This document shows positions 41,871-52,896 of a stretch of DNA of 64,000 nucleotides, piece after piece (positions within the stretch are counted from its first letter, which is position 1; every line of letters begins with the position of its first letter). Location: contig CM019828.1 of the NCBI GenBank assembly GCA_009763385.1, forward strand, positions 26,811,751 through 26,875,750. The letters are read 5' to 3'. The notes below the pieces were generated by a model. That model worked only from the letters and a program-made list of their open reading frames with translations, did not search any database and was not told the origin of the DNA. Made by a program: the position numbers and the translations under genes. Source of the DNA: Coix lacryma-jobi var. lacryma-jobi. Its lineage: Eukaryota > Streptophyta > Magnoliopsida > Poales > Poaceae.

Positions 41871-43999
41871 TCCCGAGAGCCCGCCGCCTCTCCTCACGCA
41901 AACAGCCCAAGTTCCCGTGCCCTATCTTGCCCACACCGAGAGCTCCGCGCACCGAAAGATCTCCGCCGCCGTCAACCTCGCTTCTCGGTAGGTTTCGATC
42001 GCCACCGAGGATATCTAGAGCTTCTACTCGACCTCACGAAGCTATACATTCATTCTATCTTCTTTTTCCTCTTCGTTTTGGTGCCTTAATCGCTCGCCGT
42101 CGCTTTTCAGAGCCGCCGTCCGTCTCGTCGGGCAATACGCCGCCACCAGACCGTCTCCGACCTCGTCTGTGCCTCAGGTGAGTTCGCCTTAAGCTTCTCG
42201 TTCGATTGAACCCGTCCCCGAGCTCTCTACCACTCTCTACCTCGAATCCGAGCCGCGCCGCCGTATTCCGGCGATGGCGCCGCCGCTGGCCCTATTCTCC
42301 GGTGGCCAGCGCCGCTTCCTTCCCCCTGGCTCTAATCCAAGCCATCAATCCTGGATCCGACGGCCTCCACCAACCGATACCCCTTCGATTCGGCACGTTT
42401 TCTAAAGAGTCCCTAGAATCTTTAGGTCTCAACCCGCCGTCCAACTGACCCTGTTCATTGAGTCTGTGAAAACTTGCCTTGAAGCCCCTGCGTTTTCTCC
42501 CAATTGAGGCGCAGTCCAGCCGAATTTCGTTTTTGTTTTATTTATTTAAATCTGCAAAATCAAGTTCGATTTATTTACAGTTTTGCCACTGATTTCAAAT
42601 GTCTATAACTTCTTCGTTTTAACTCCGTTTTAGTCCGTTCAACTTGCGTTAGATTCGTTTCGAAAAGTTCTTTCAAGCTATATAACTTTCATTACTGTTT
42701 TCTGTAATTAAAATTTGAGTTAAATCTAATCTAGTAATTAGTATCTTTAATCTTGTTTAGTTTACATCTTTTCCGTTAAAACTCCGATTAGCGTGATTTT
42801 CGCGTCTGTGTGTTCATAGCGAATCGTAGATCAGTTTTCAAAACTCTTTATCTTGTTTTCTTATGATTGATGTATTGTTCTAATCATAGGCTTTGCTTTG
42901 CTTTGCATGATTGGTTTTGGATGCTTGTGTGGTGTTCTGTGATCGTATGTCCAGTCGGTGAGTTGTACGTTGGTGATCAAGAAGAAGTTCGTGATCAAGA
43001 GTTCAAGATCAAGAGTCAACCTTTGGAAGTATATAAGTCAACAGAAGAAGGATCTTGAGTTTAAGGCAAGTATAGCAATCGAGTGTTCTTTTCACAATCA
43101 TGATCATGTTACTTAATTAATGTATGCATCGAATGATAAAAATGACTTATTAGCAACTTAAGAAATTATCTGTACAAGAACCTTCGGGATTTACAGTGCA
43201 ACTGTTGGGGGTTATATGGCTCTGACTTTAGCTCAGTATGAGGACCTTTTCTAGCTTGTTAGAGGTTACCGAAAGGCGCAAGAGGGGCTCCGATCTGTAT
43301 GGTCTTGGCCGACCAAGTTGGTGCATTTTCTCTTGTTAGTCACCACTTGGAGGGGAGATTCATGCTTATTGATGGGGAAACCTAGCGGCCCTAACTTGTT
43401 AGACGAACTTTTGAAAGGCTTCATCGTGAACCCTGCCGACTTTCCTTGGAAGTGAGTTAAGAGGCTGATCACCTCGGGCGAAAGGGCAATTCACGTCTCG
43501 CAGTGAAAGTGTACACCTTTGCGCAAAGTTTATTAAACTGATATATCAGCCTTGCTCAAGGACATGAGCGGCCTTGAAGACTTTTACATTTATGACTTTC
43601 GTTGGTTAACATGTTCATTATTTACCGTTTTATGCTATTCATTATTTACGTTACATTGATCATGAGACTTGGGATCTATATCACCTGTTGCTATACTTGT
43701 GGAGTTCGACATGGACTCACTCTTGCTTTTCCCCACACCTCAGAGAGTTAAGCTTTGGAGAAGCTTAGGCTTGTGGTCAACCAGTCAGTTGTCCCTGTGA
43801 AGTTGGTGTCTCCATCTGAAGATCGGAGTGTCTTTCCGCTGTCTGCTCTTTAAGGTTATGTTCTTTTGTTTTATATACGTTATATAAGAGCATTGTCTTT
43901 CGATATTACCCTTTACTTGTGGCTATATGTGAGATTTGACTTCCTGGGCTCACATATGGTGTATACCTGGTTTTGTTCTTAAAACCGGGTGTGACAAAG

Positions 44000-44011
44000 T
44001 GGTATCAGAGC
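44000..44011 (+). other. primer-binding site of element C (initiator tRNA-Met)
   Basis: TGGTATCAGAGC, exact match to the usual plant initiator tRNA-Met primer site, three bases after the LTR. Confidence 0.9.
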
Positions 44012-44249
44012 AATGCTGACTGTAGGACGCAAGCCTAGTTAGAAACTGGTCGTTTTAAAGTTTTGAAAATTGCTATAGAACTCTTGTTCTATCAACCTTG
44101 GTATTTTCTTCTTTATTGTATCTTCTACCCTTGTTATTTGTCTCCTCCTTGCTGCTTAAATTTTAAATTTTGCTCTCACCTTCACTCCTTACCTTGAATT
44201 GCTTTTGAAAACTTCCATTCATCCAAGTAGATGGATCGTTAACCAAGCT

Positions 44250-45464
44250 ATGCCGTCTCTGACCGCAGTTAACAAACATAAGCTGATCTCTATGCAAAGT
44301 CAAGACCTGGGAAGAATGACACAACAGCAAGACGCAACACAAGGACCAACCAACATGGAAGGAAGCCATAAAGAACAGTTACCAGGTGTTGAAGTGGAGC
44401 AAGATTACATTTACGGGAAATTGAGGCATGTGGATATGACCACTATTCATGGAGCAAAGAAAGTTGTATATGGCATGATCCCAGTCAATTCAGTAACTGC
44501 CATGGTTCTTTTTGACCCTAGTGCTTCGCACTCGTTCATCTCTGCCAAGTTTGTAGCTCGCCTGAAGATAAGGGAATGGCCAACAAAGAAGCTCATAGTA
44601 GTTCGTACACCAACTGGAGAAGTTGAGACAAACCGTGTATGTCGAGATGTTAGAGTCCAGATAAAGGAGAGTGAATTCATAGTGAAGCTGAATGTTTTGG
44701 AACTCTCTGGAATCGATGTTATCCTTGGACAAGGATGGTTAAAGGGTCGTAAAAGTGAGGTCATTTATTCCCGACGTTCAGTGTTTTTAAGAACACCATC
44801 AGGCGAAAGGATTGAATATCAAGGTATGCCATTATCACCTAATGAATGTGAAGCAGGTCTGTTGGGAGATAGCAGTAGTAAGGTGCAAGAGGTTCAGGAT
44901 CGATGTTTTTGTTGCAAGCATTATGGGAATTCTTGCCTTCTAGAGAAGTCAACCAAGGATGAGGTCAAAGCGAACCCAAGTGGTGAAGTCAAGGAAGATA
45001 AGAAAAGGAAAGCAAATTCATTCGAGCCACCGTTGATACGTCACCAACAATTGAGTTCTACCCCAGTATCACATCCAGTTTCAACCCTTGTTCAGACCAG
45101 CCTAGATCAGCAGCATCTAGAAGCTCCTCCAATTAAGAACTTTCCACATGAGGTTTGCATAGATGGATGGACAATCACCTACAAAGAGTTCCAACCACGG
45201 AAGCGAGTTAAGAAGCAGAATAAACTGGTAAAAGTCAATCCTCTGAGTCAGCGAGATGGCAGCACATCAAACAACACTTCTACCGCAGCAGATCCAACCA
45301 AAGGAAGATGTTATCATTGTCGACAGGAAGGACACTACGTAAGATCCTGCCCCAAAAAGGTCAACAACCGACTCAAGGAAGTAGCCACAACCCAGTCACT
45401 ACAGAATAGTCACCATCAAGAGATGTCAGTACCTGATGCAAAGAAAGTCCCTGATAACAGTTGA
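44250..45464 (+). CDS. Element C ORF1: pseudo-retropepsin plus CCHC knuckle, 404 residues
   Basis: The first in-frame ATG is at 44250; the frame is open upstream to 44199 without an ATG. Residues about 60-190 align with a gypsy retropepsin and its flank: GAKKVVYG, then LFDPSASHSFIS with D89, then LSGIDVILGQGWLK. The catalytic D-S/T-G is D-P-S, so proteolysis is not expected. A charged linker follows, with CFCCKHYGNSC and a basic Lys/Arg segment (RKRVKKQNK). A normal CCHC knuckle is near the C-terminus (C354, C357, H362, C367). Domain order protease then knuckle is the reverse of Gag-Pol. It has no Gag capsid domain. It is paralogous to the C-terminal part of ORF2. It may be an RNA-binding accessory protein; this is inference. 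Confidence 0.8.
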   Translation: MPSLTAVNKHKLISMQSQDLGRMTQQQDATQGPTNMEGSHKEQLPGVEVEQDYIYGKLRHVDMTTIHGAKKVVYGMIPVNSVTAMVLFDPSASHSFISAKFVARLKIREWPTKKLIVVRTPTGEVETNRVCRDVRVQIKESEFIVKLNVLELSGIDVILGQGWLKGRKSEVIYSRRSVFLRTPSGERIEYQGMPLSPNECEAGLLGDSSSKVQEVQDRCFCCKHYGNSCLLEKSTKDEVKANPSGEVKEDKKRKANSFEPPLIRHQQLSSTPVSHPVSTLVQTSLDQQHLEAPPIKNFPHEVCIDGWTITYKEFQPRKRVKKQNKLVKVNPLSQRDGSTSNNTSTAADPTKGRCYHCRQEGHYVRSCPKKVNNRLKEVATTQSLQNSHHQEMSVPDAKKVPDNS

Positions 45465-46459
45465 TAGATGGAGAGTGTACAAGAAAAGCTACCCTTGATG
45501 TTCTTGCAGATGTATCATGTGCTAGTAGTTCTTGTGCCCTTATGTAATGTAACGTTAGTAACGAAGTTAAGTCAAGTCCTTGGCCCATGTGTGGCTTGTG
45601 AACCTGTGATGTTTGTTGCTTGTCCTTATGATGATGTTTGTTTTGCAATCTTTGTAATGAGTGCAATGATTTTGTGGGTTTCCTCACAATCTCATTTAGG
45701 TTTAGTTGATAGGTTATATGCATAGATAGTGGGGCTTTGCTCTTCTCTTGTCTTCCCTATCCTGTCTTTTCGAAGCAGTCTGTCAGCTTATATCTCTGTT
45801 TATGGATGTTCAAAAATCATGGAATAATTCTGGACACAAGTAGACTTCATGATCTTTCTCTGAGCGCAAGAACCACCCTGATAGCTGTTATGGTTTTGGA
45901 GTTATGAAATTCACAAGTTGATGCATCTGTGCTGTTTGGAATCTGGAACAGTCACTGTTGTCTGCTGTTTTTGACGGCCTTAACTACAGAATATGGAAAA
46001 GTGTTCTACATGAAAGTTGTAGAGGATTTCATAAGATTTCCAGAAAGGTAAACTGCAACTTCATTGGATAAGCAGAGCTCGAGTTATGGCTGTTTTACTG
46101 CACTGCTGTTTTGCTACTCGCGAGAAATTTCAGAATTCTTGTTCTTACCTTCGCATATGAATTTCTCTGGGATGTCAGAAGGTCTTTATGCTAGTTACCT
46201 TAACTAGAAAAAGGTGGAATGCTATCCTTTTATTGTTTCTCCTAGTTGATCTTTTCTTAAGGGGGGTAGCCATGATGAAACTTTGAACCGTTTTCAAGAT
46301 GAAGTTTCTTACCATCTAGTGTTTTAATCGAAAGAATCAGTCATGGATGAGTCTTCTCTTGTCTCTCTTGCTATATCAACCTTGTCTTGTCATCTCATGA
46401 AGCTATGGTTAAGTGTGTTATGAAGAGCTGAATCCTAACACATACATGTTGAAAAACAG
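45465..46459 (+). other. leader between ORF1 and ORF2 of element C
   Basis: 995 bp without a credible frame. Shares short blocks with the 30039-30709 leader of element B (AAAAGTGTTCTA, AAAGTTGTAG, GAGCTCGAGTTATG). A polypurine-like CTTAAGGGGGGTAG occurs internally at about 46256-46269, resembling the real tract at 48307. Ends AAACAG|ATG. Confidence 0.6.
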
Positions 46460-48094
46460 ATGGTTGCTACCAGAAGAAATGACTACGATGATGCTACAGG
46501 AAATGCTCACAACTCTAACCCACCGCCATCAAATCCTTCAGCTATAGAGCAAGTTTTGATACTGCAGACTCAACTATTACAGACCATTGCTCAAAATGTG
46601 TTACACAATCAGTATCAAGAACCACCTATTGACAAGCGTGGTGAATTTATGAAAGGACACCCACCGACATTCTCTCATACTAGCAACCCAATAGAAGCTG
46701 ATGACTGGCTTAGAGCTGTGGAACGACAACTTGACATAACACAGTGTGATGACCATGAGAAGGTGCTTTATGCTTCCGGCCAACTTCAAGGAATTGCATT
46801 AGATTGGTGGGAATCGTTCCAGTTTGAACATACAAATAAGAATCAAATTGGTTGGGAAGAATTCAAGAATGCTTTTAGATCTTACCATGTTCCAGCTGGA
46901 ATAGTAGCGATTAAGGAAGAGCAATTCCTCAACTTGAAGCAAGGATTTATGTCAGTGTGTGAGTATCATGACATGTTCACCCAGTTGTCACGCTATGCGC
47001 TGGAAGAAGTGAATAGTGACGCTAAGAAGCAGAAGCGCTTTCTGAAAGGACTCAATGATGGTTTGCAATTACAGCTGATGACGGTTGAATATGCCAACTA
47101 TCAAACATTGGTGGACAGAGCAATTGTGATTGAGAACAAGCGTCGAGAGATGGAGGAGAAGAAAAGGAAAAGAGAAAGCCAATCTGTAGGTAGCAACATA
47201 CGCCACCCTTACGCTCATGCATCAGAATTCCAACAATGGAACCAGGAATCAAGTGATCAGTGGAATCTTGAACCTCCTCATGAACTCCATCAGTATCAGC
47301 AATCCAATGATGAAGCACTTCACTCCAATTCCCAAGAGCCATGTCTGTCACCTCCTAGTGACACCTTGACGAAGATTAATACTCCCACTAGTGAGGGTTG
47401 TAACGATTGTGATGAGGTTAATCACTATGAGAATGACTGTCATAAGAAGTTTATGGAGAGCAATAAAAGTCAGGACTGCGAACCGCATCAAATACAAGAA
47501 CAGGAGAATCAGGAGTCAGGAAGTAAAGTAAAAAGAAACTACATCCAGGGAATGTTAAATCATGTGTATATGATTAACAAACGTGGAGCTAAGGAAGTCG
47601 TGTATGGTTTCATTCAAGTAAACTCTGCTCCCGCCATTGTGATGTTTGATCCTAGAGCTTCACACTCGTTCATCTCTAGCCTATATGTACAAGAACATAG
47701 GATGACTATGCTTCCAATGAAGAAACCAGTGATAGTTAACTCTCTAGGAGGCGAAATGAAAGCAAACCACATATGCCCAAAAGTTAGCCTTGACATAAAG
47801 GGAGTAAATTTTGAGGCGAACCTTACTGTTTTGAAGTTGATGGAAATGGATGTTATCCTTGGGAAGGGTTGGTTATCTGCTTGTAAAGGAGTGGTTAAGT
47901 ATGCCCAAGGTTTGGTGCTTCTAACAACACCAACAGGTGAAAGAATTGAGTATCAAGGTTTTCACCCTGTACCTGAAGAATACGAGAATGACCCATTAGA
48001 AGGGGTACCCATTGAGGACAGTAAAGTGGACTGTGAGTTTTCAGAATATCAATACGAAGGAACAACTGCAGATCAAGTTTCCACATCTCTTTGA
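46460..48094 (+). CDS. Element C ORF2: Gag with C-terminal pseudo-retropepsin, 544 residues
   Basis: ATG at 46460 preceded by CAG, as in element B. Residues about 55-235 are a chromovirus Gag domain, very close to that of B (KGHPPTFSH, EADDWLRAVE, EKVLYASGQLQG, DGLQLQLM). A CCHC knuckle is at C314, C317, H322, C327 (CNDCDEVNHYENDC). Residues about 370-500 are retropepsin-like, with FDPRASHSFIS (D397) where the family has D-S-G, and MDVILGKGWL. The frame stops at TGA 48092-48094 without RT. The protein would form particles but could not process itself. Intact frame in a young element argues that it is used. Position and similarity suggest it co-assembles with a helper such as B. Confidence 0.88.
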   Translation: MVATRRNDYDDATGNAHNSNPPPSNPSAIEQVLILQTQLLQTIAQNVLHNQYQEPPIDKRGEFMKGHPPTFSHTSNPIEADDWLRAVERQLDITQCDDHEKVLYASGQLQGIALDWWESFQFEHTNKNQIGWEEFKNAFRSYHVPAGIVAIKEEQFLNLKQGFMSVCEYHDMFTQLSRYALEEVNSDAKKQKRFLKGLNDGLQLQLMTVEYANYQTLVDRAIVIENKRREMEEKKRKRESQSVGSNIRHPYAHASEFQQWNQESSDQWNLEPPHELHQYQQSNDEALHSNSQEPCLSPPSDTLTKINTPTSEGCNDCDEVNHYENDCHKKFMESNKSQDCEPHQIQEQENQESGSKVKRNYIQGMLNHVYMINKRGAKEVVYGFIQVNSAPAIVMFDPRASHSFISSLYVQEHRMTMLPMKKPVIVNSLGGEMKANHICPKVSLDIKGVNFEANLTVLKLMEMDVILGKGWLSACKGVVKYAQGLVLLTTPTGERIEYQGFHPVPEEYENDPLEGVPIEDSKVDCEFSEYQYEGTTADQVSTSL

Positions 48095-48308
48095 GTTGTA
48101 AGCCAATCCAGTTAGCGAGCAAGACAAGTTTGGGATAATCAAGTGTAATAATTCTCTCATGGAATCTTTGTACACAAGTTATGATCGTGAAACATCAGTG
48201 GTTTGATAAGTTTAGTATGCAAGTGTGAAGTGAAAGTGATATCAAGATCTTTTCTCGTTTCTCTCCTGTGCTCTGAGTCTCTTCCGAATCTCGGGACGAG
48301 ATTCTCTT

Positions 48309-48322
48309 AAGGGGGGTAGATT
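48309..48322 (+). other. polypurine tract of element C
   Basis: AAGGGGGGTAGATT directly before the 3' LTR. Confidence 0.8.
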
Positions 48323-51300
48323 TGTCACACCCTAAAATTTGTGTTTCTTAAATTAGAGTTAAAATGGTTTATTTATGAATTTTTGTGCTCATAAAATATA
48401 GGGAAATAAAAATTTTCTCTATATTAAAATTTATCCTAGGGTTTAGAAACATGTTTGAGCATTCATGTTGGAGCATTTGAGTTTTTGTGATGTGTGGTTT
48501 CGGCTAAAATCCAAATTGAATTCAAAATAGTTTGGGAACATTTTGAAAATGAATTTCTCGAAAAGGGTTTTGTTTGATTTTCAAAAGTTCAAAATATTTC
48601 AAACTGGTTTTGAATTTGTTTTGAGAAAGGTTTGGAAATAAAAGAAAAAGATAAAACCTTTCTTTCCTTTCTCCCCTTGGCAATCGGCCCGAAGGCCCAG
48701 CCTCTCCCCGCCGGCCTGCTCTCCCCTCTTCACCCTTTCGCCCGCGTGGGCCGCCGCCCGGCCCAACGCCTACGCGCAGCGCTGCTCCGCCGGCCCAGCC
48801 GCCCTGCGCAGCGCCGCAGCCCCGCGCCGAGCCGAGGGTTCAGCCTCGGCGCTGCGTTCGCGTTCGCGTAGCCTTTCCGTCTCGCCCGAGGGTTCAGCCT
48901 CGGCGCTGCGTTCGCGTTCGCGTAGCCTTTCCGTCTCGCCCGAGGGTCCAGCCTCGGCGCTGCACTCGCGTGCGCGTAGCCGTTCCGTCTCGCCCGAGGG
49001 TCGCCGCTCCCGCGCCTCGGCCCAGCTTGGCACCCGCGCGCAGCGCGCCGCCGCTCCTCCCGTCGCTGACTGCGCACCCCCGCCTGTCAGTGTCCCACCT
49101 TCCCCTCCCTGCTCGTGTTCATGGCGGACACCCGAAACCGAGCCCGACTCCAATCCTGGCACGTGACCTCGCTTGCCTAATCAACCAAGCCAACCCCCTT
49201 ATAAGATTCCCGAGAGCCCGCCGCCTCTCCTCACGCAAACAGCCCAAGTTCCCGTGCCCTATCTTGCCCACACCGAGAGCTCCGCGCACCGAAAGATCTC
49301 CGCCGCCGTCAACCTCGCTTCTCGGTAGGTTTCGATCGCCACCGAGGATATCTAGAGCTTCTACTCGACCTCACGAAGCTATACATTCATTCTATCTTCT
49401 TTTTCCTCTTCGTTTTGGTGCCTTAATCGCTCGCCGTCGCTTTTCAGAGCCGCCGTCCGTCTCGTCGGGCAATACGCCGCCACCAGACCGTCTCCGACCT
49501 CGTCTGTGCCTCAGGTGAGTTCGCCTTAAGCTTCTCGTTCGATTGAACCCGTCCCCGAGCTCTCTACCACTCTCTACCTCGAATCCGAGCCGCGCCGCCG
49601 TATTCCGGCGATGGCGCCGCCGCTGGCCCTATTCTCCGGTGGCCAGCGCCGCTTCCTTCCCCCTGGCTCTAATCCAAGCCATCAATCCTGGATCCGACGG
49701 CCTCCACCAACCGATACCCCTTCGATTCGGCACGTTTTCTAAAGAGTCCCTAGAATCTTTAGGTCTCAACCCGCCGTCCAACTGACCCTGTTCATTGAGT
49801 CTGTGAAAACTTGCCTTGAAGCCCCTGCGTTTTCTCCCAATTGAGGCGCAGTCCAGCCGAATTTCGTTTTTGTTTTATTTATTTAAATCTGCAAAATCAA
49901 GTTCGATTTATTTACAGTTTTGCCACTGATTTCAAATGTCTATAACTTCTTCGTTTTAACTCCGTTTTAGTCCGTTCAACTTGCGTTAGATTCGTTTCGA
50001 AAAGTTCTTTCAAGCTATATAACTTTCACTACTGTTTTCTGTAATTAAAATTTGAGTTAAATCTAATCTAGTAATTAGTATCTTTAATCTTGTTTAGTTT
50101 ACATCTTTTCCGTTAAAACTCCGATTAGCGTGATTTTCGCCTCTGTGTGTTCATAGCGAATCGTAGATCAGTTTTCAAAACTCTTTATCTTGTTTTCTTA
50201 TGATTGATGTATTGTTCTAATCATAGGCTTTGCTTTGCTTTGCATGATTGGTTTTGGATGCTTGTGTGGTGTTCTGTGATCGTATGTCCAGTCGGTGAGT
50301 TGTACGTTGGTGATCAAGAAGAAGTTCGTGATCAAGAGTTCAAGATCAAGAGTCAACCTTTGGAAGTATATAAGTCAACAGAAGAAGGATCTTGAGTTTA
50401 AGGCAAGTATAGCAATCGAGTGTTCTTTTCGCAATCATGATCATGTTACTTAATTAATGTATGCATCGAATGATAAAAATGACTTATTAGCAACTTAAGA
50501 AATTATCTGTACAAGAACCTTCGGGATTTACAGTGCAACTGTTGGGGGTTATATGGCTCTGACTTTAGCTCAGTATGAGGACCTTTTCTAGCTTGTTAGA
50601 GGTTACCGAAAGGCGCAAGAGGGGCTCCGATCTGTATGGTCTTGGCCGACCAAGTTGGTGCATTTTCTCTTGTTAGTCACCACTTGGAGGGGAGATTCAT
50701 GCTTATTGATGGGGAAACCTAGCGGCCCTAACTTGTTAGACAAACTTTTGAAAGGCTTCATCGTGAACCCTGCCGACTTTCCTTGGAAGTGAGTTAAGAG
50801 GCTGATCACCTCGGGCGAAAGGGCAATTCACGTCTCGCAGTGAAAGTGTACACCTTTGCGCAAAGTTTATTAAACTGATATATCAGCCTTGCTCAAGGAC
50901 ATGAGCGGCCTTGAAGACTTTTACATTTATGACTTTCGTTGGTTAACATGTTCATTATTTACCGTTTTATGCTATTCATTATTTACGTTACATTGATCAT
51001 GAGACTTGGGATCTATATCACCTGTTGCTATACTTGTGGAGTTCGACATGGACTCACTCTTGCTTTTCCCCACACCTCAGAGAGTTAAGCTTTGGAGAAG
51101 CTTAGGCTTGTGGTCAACCAGTCAGTTGTCCCTGTGAAGTTGGTGTCTCCATCTGAAGATCGGAGTGTCTTTCCGCTGTCTGCTCTTTAAGGTTATGTTC
51201 TTTTGTTTTATATACGTTATATAAGAGCATTGTCTTTCGATATTACCCTTTACTTGTGGCTATATGTGAGATTTGACTTCCTGGGCTCACATATGGTGTA

Positions 51301-51333
51301 TACCTGGTTTTGTTCTTAAAACCGGGTGTGACA
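48323..51333 (+). repeat. 3' LTR of element C
   Basis: 3011 bp. Differences seen from the 5' LTR are five substitutions: near 48771, 50029, 50141, 50432 and 50742. The 54-bp repeats are conserved. Confidence 0.93.
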
Positions 51334-51338
51334 CAATC

Positions 51339-52667
51339 ACCAACAAAGGTTTAGGGTTTTAATTGACAATATTCCACGAGTTTTGGTGAATTGTGATTCT
51401 GCAGGGACTAAACGAGGAAACCAGCGCTGATTGCTTCCCCTAGAAGGAAACCGACGGGAGATAACACAACCGGCACGTCAGGAATATTCTAGAAGACTCC
51501 AGAGGACACCAGAAGACACCAGGAGGTCGGGCACCGCCATACCCTGCCAGGTGGGACCGACCGGTCCCACTAGGAGACCGACCGGTCTCCCCCCGAGCCC
51601 GCTAGCTTCTGTCTTCTGCAAGCTTCCTCCACCGACCTCTAGGATGCATCTTAGCCGTACCTTAAGTCGGTTTGATCCAACGGCCGCGGTTGATCCCTCA
51701 GGGCTATATAAGCAGCCCCAGACCCCCCTCTCCAGTCATCTCCATCTTCATTATTCATCTCCACATCAGAAACTAGGGTTTCAATTAGAAGTAGAGGTCC
51801 CTCTAGATGAATCTCTTCTAGTTCATCTATAATTAGATCTAGTTCATCTAGTTGTAATCAAGAGCCAGCTATCAAGTAGAAGACTAGTTACCCCTCTAGT
51901 TTAGGTTTAGAGCCTAGTCTTATATTAGAACTAGAAGCGAGAGAGAGAGGAAGAGAACAAGAAGGAGCTCCGGCCTGTCGGATCAACTTCTTCATCTTGT
52001 AGCTGCGGATTCAAGTTGATCATCAACTTGCTTCAACGATTGTTTCGATAATCAACGTCTATATTTAAGTTTGAGCCTTTGTTCTTTTTATTCCTAAGGT
52101 TTATGACTCTCTTTTGAGTACTTTAATTCTAAGTTGCTCTAGAGTTAGAGTAGTTGGATAGTGTAAGCGTGGTGCTTAGAATTGATAGCTCATATATGCC
52201 TCCTATAACACCGGTAGTAGTGGTTGTTCGCAAGGGTGACTCTTATAGCCTTGTTGATTCTTCTATAGTCCACTTACCCGTGTGTAGGCTTGGTAGGATT
52301 ATACATTTGCATAAAAGACTCATACTCTGTTTGTGACCTTTTATGGCAACTTCCCCACTAAGAATAATATAAACATATCACTCTTAAATTGGAATTAGAC
52401 AACCTTAGTGATCCCCTCTATACTTCTAGATTCTCTGTCCTTGTTAGCTACTCAGGGGATAGACTTTAAGACTTAACACTATCCATTCCTTTGGGTTCGA
52501 TATTAAAACTGGGTTACTCTGGTGAAGTGCTACATCGGTAGATTTTATCTGTGCGCTTAAGGATAAAGTAGAGTGTGCGTTAATTTATACCAACAAGCAT
52601 TTCTGGCGCCGTTGCCGGGGATAGAGTTTATCTCTACTCTCGGTAGCGACGTTAGTAAGTGTCAACA
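51339..52667 (+). repeat. 3' LTR of element A, remainder
   Basis: Continues the LTR interrupted at 40985 and ends AGTGTCAACA. Carries its TATA box near 51706, both palindromes near 51548-51587, and the internal tRNA-Asp primer-site copy at about 52606-52623, here with the canonical CCGGGGA ending. Confidence 0.92.
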
Positions 52668-52896
52668 GTTGGCTGAGAAGTAGACTGTATAAGTTTATAT
52701 AGTAAGCTGAAGACTGTATTATTAGCCTTGATTTTAGTCTTGAACCCGAGTACGGCACAAGAAGAACCTTCTTTATCCCAAGCCTTGGCTGGATATGCTC
52801 TCTAGTTCTTTTGTGGACGTCTCCTGATTGACCTATCCTATCTTAAACTGTTACCCCAGTGTTTACATTTAAACTTTTTGATCAATGCTTAAGTGT
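52668..52896. other. spacer right of element A
   Basis: 229 bp, no gene or repeat recognised. It should be the pre-insertion neighbour of 21569. Confidence 0.4.

Larger units (their letters stand above)
40986..43996 (+). repeat. 5' LTR of element C
   Basis: Starts TGTCACACCCTAAAATTTG and ends AAAACCGGGTGTGACA. GC-rich block about 41340-42450 with a 54-bp tandem repeat and a TATA box. A GC-type splice-donor-like AAGGCAAGT lies at 43063-43071. Confidence 0.93.
40986..51333 (+). mobile_element. Element C: non-autonomous Ty3/gypsy element with Gag and two pseudo-protease ORFs
   Basis: Two 3011-bp LTRs (40986-43996 and 48323-51333) with about five substitutions between them. Target duplication CAATC at 40981-40985 and 51334-51338. 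Initiator tRNA-Met primer site at 44000-44011 and a polypurine tract at 48309-48322. The 4.3-kb interior has two open frames and no RT, RNase H or integrase. Gag resembles that of element B, so a chromovirus of that kind is the likely helper. Inserted in the 3' LTR of element A. Confidence 0.93.
21570..52667 (+). mobile_element. Element A: decayed Athila/Tat-like Ty3/gypsy element hosting B and C
   Basis: LTRs start TGTTGACACTGG and end AGTGTCAACA. The 5' LTR is 21570-22971; the 3' LTR starts at 40921 and is split by element C. The primer site is complementary to the 3' end of tRNA-Asp, the hallmark of Athila/Tat-type elements. The own internal length after removing B is about 5.5 kb, with only protease relics and no RT or integrase seen, so A is either non-autonomous or heavily deleted. 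I counted about 30 substitutions over 1.39 kb of LTR (about 2%). Flanks GTCGA and GTTGG match at only 3 of 5. Confidence 0.85.

Noticed and set aside
41633..42181. 182-residue frame, repeated at 48970-49518
   Set aside because: It lies in the GC-rich part of both element C LTRs, crosses the TATA box, and is repeated only because LTRs are.
46256..46269. End of a nested LTR suggested by an internal CTTAAGGGGGGTAG
   Set aside because: No LTR-like TG start follows and ORF2 lies just downstream; it is a duplicated polypurine-like tract.
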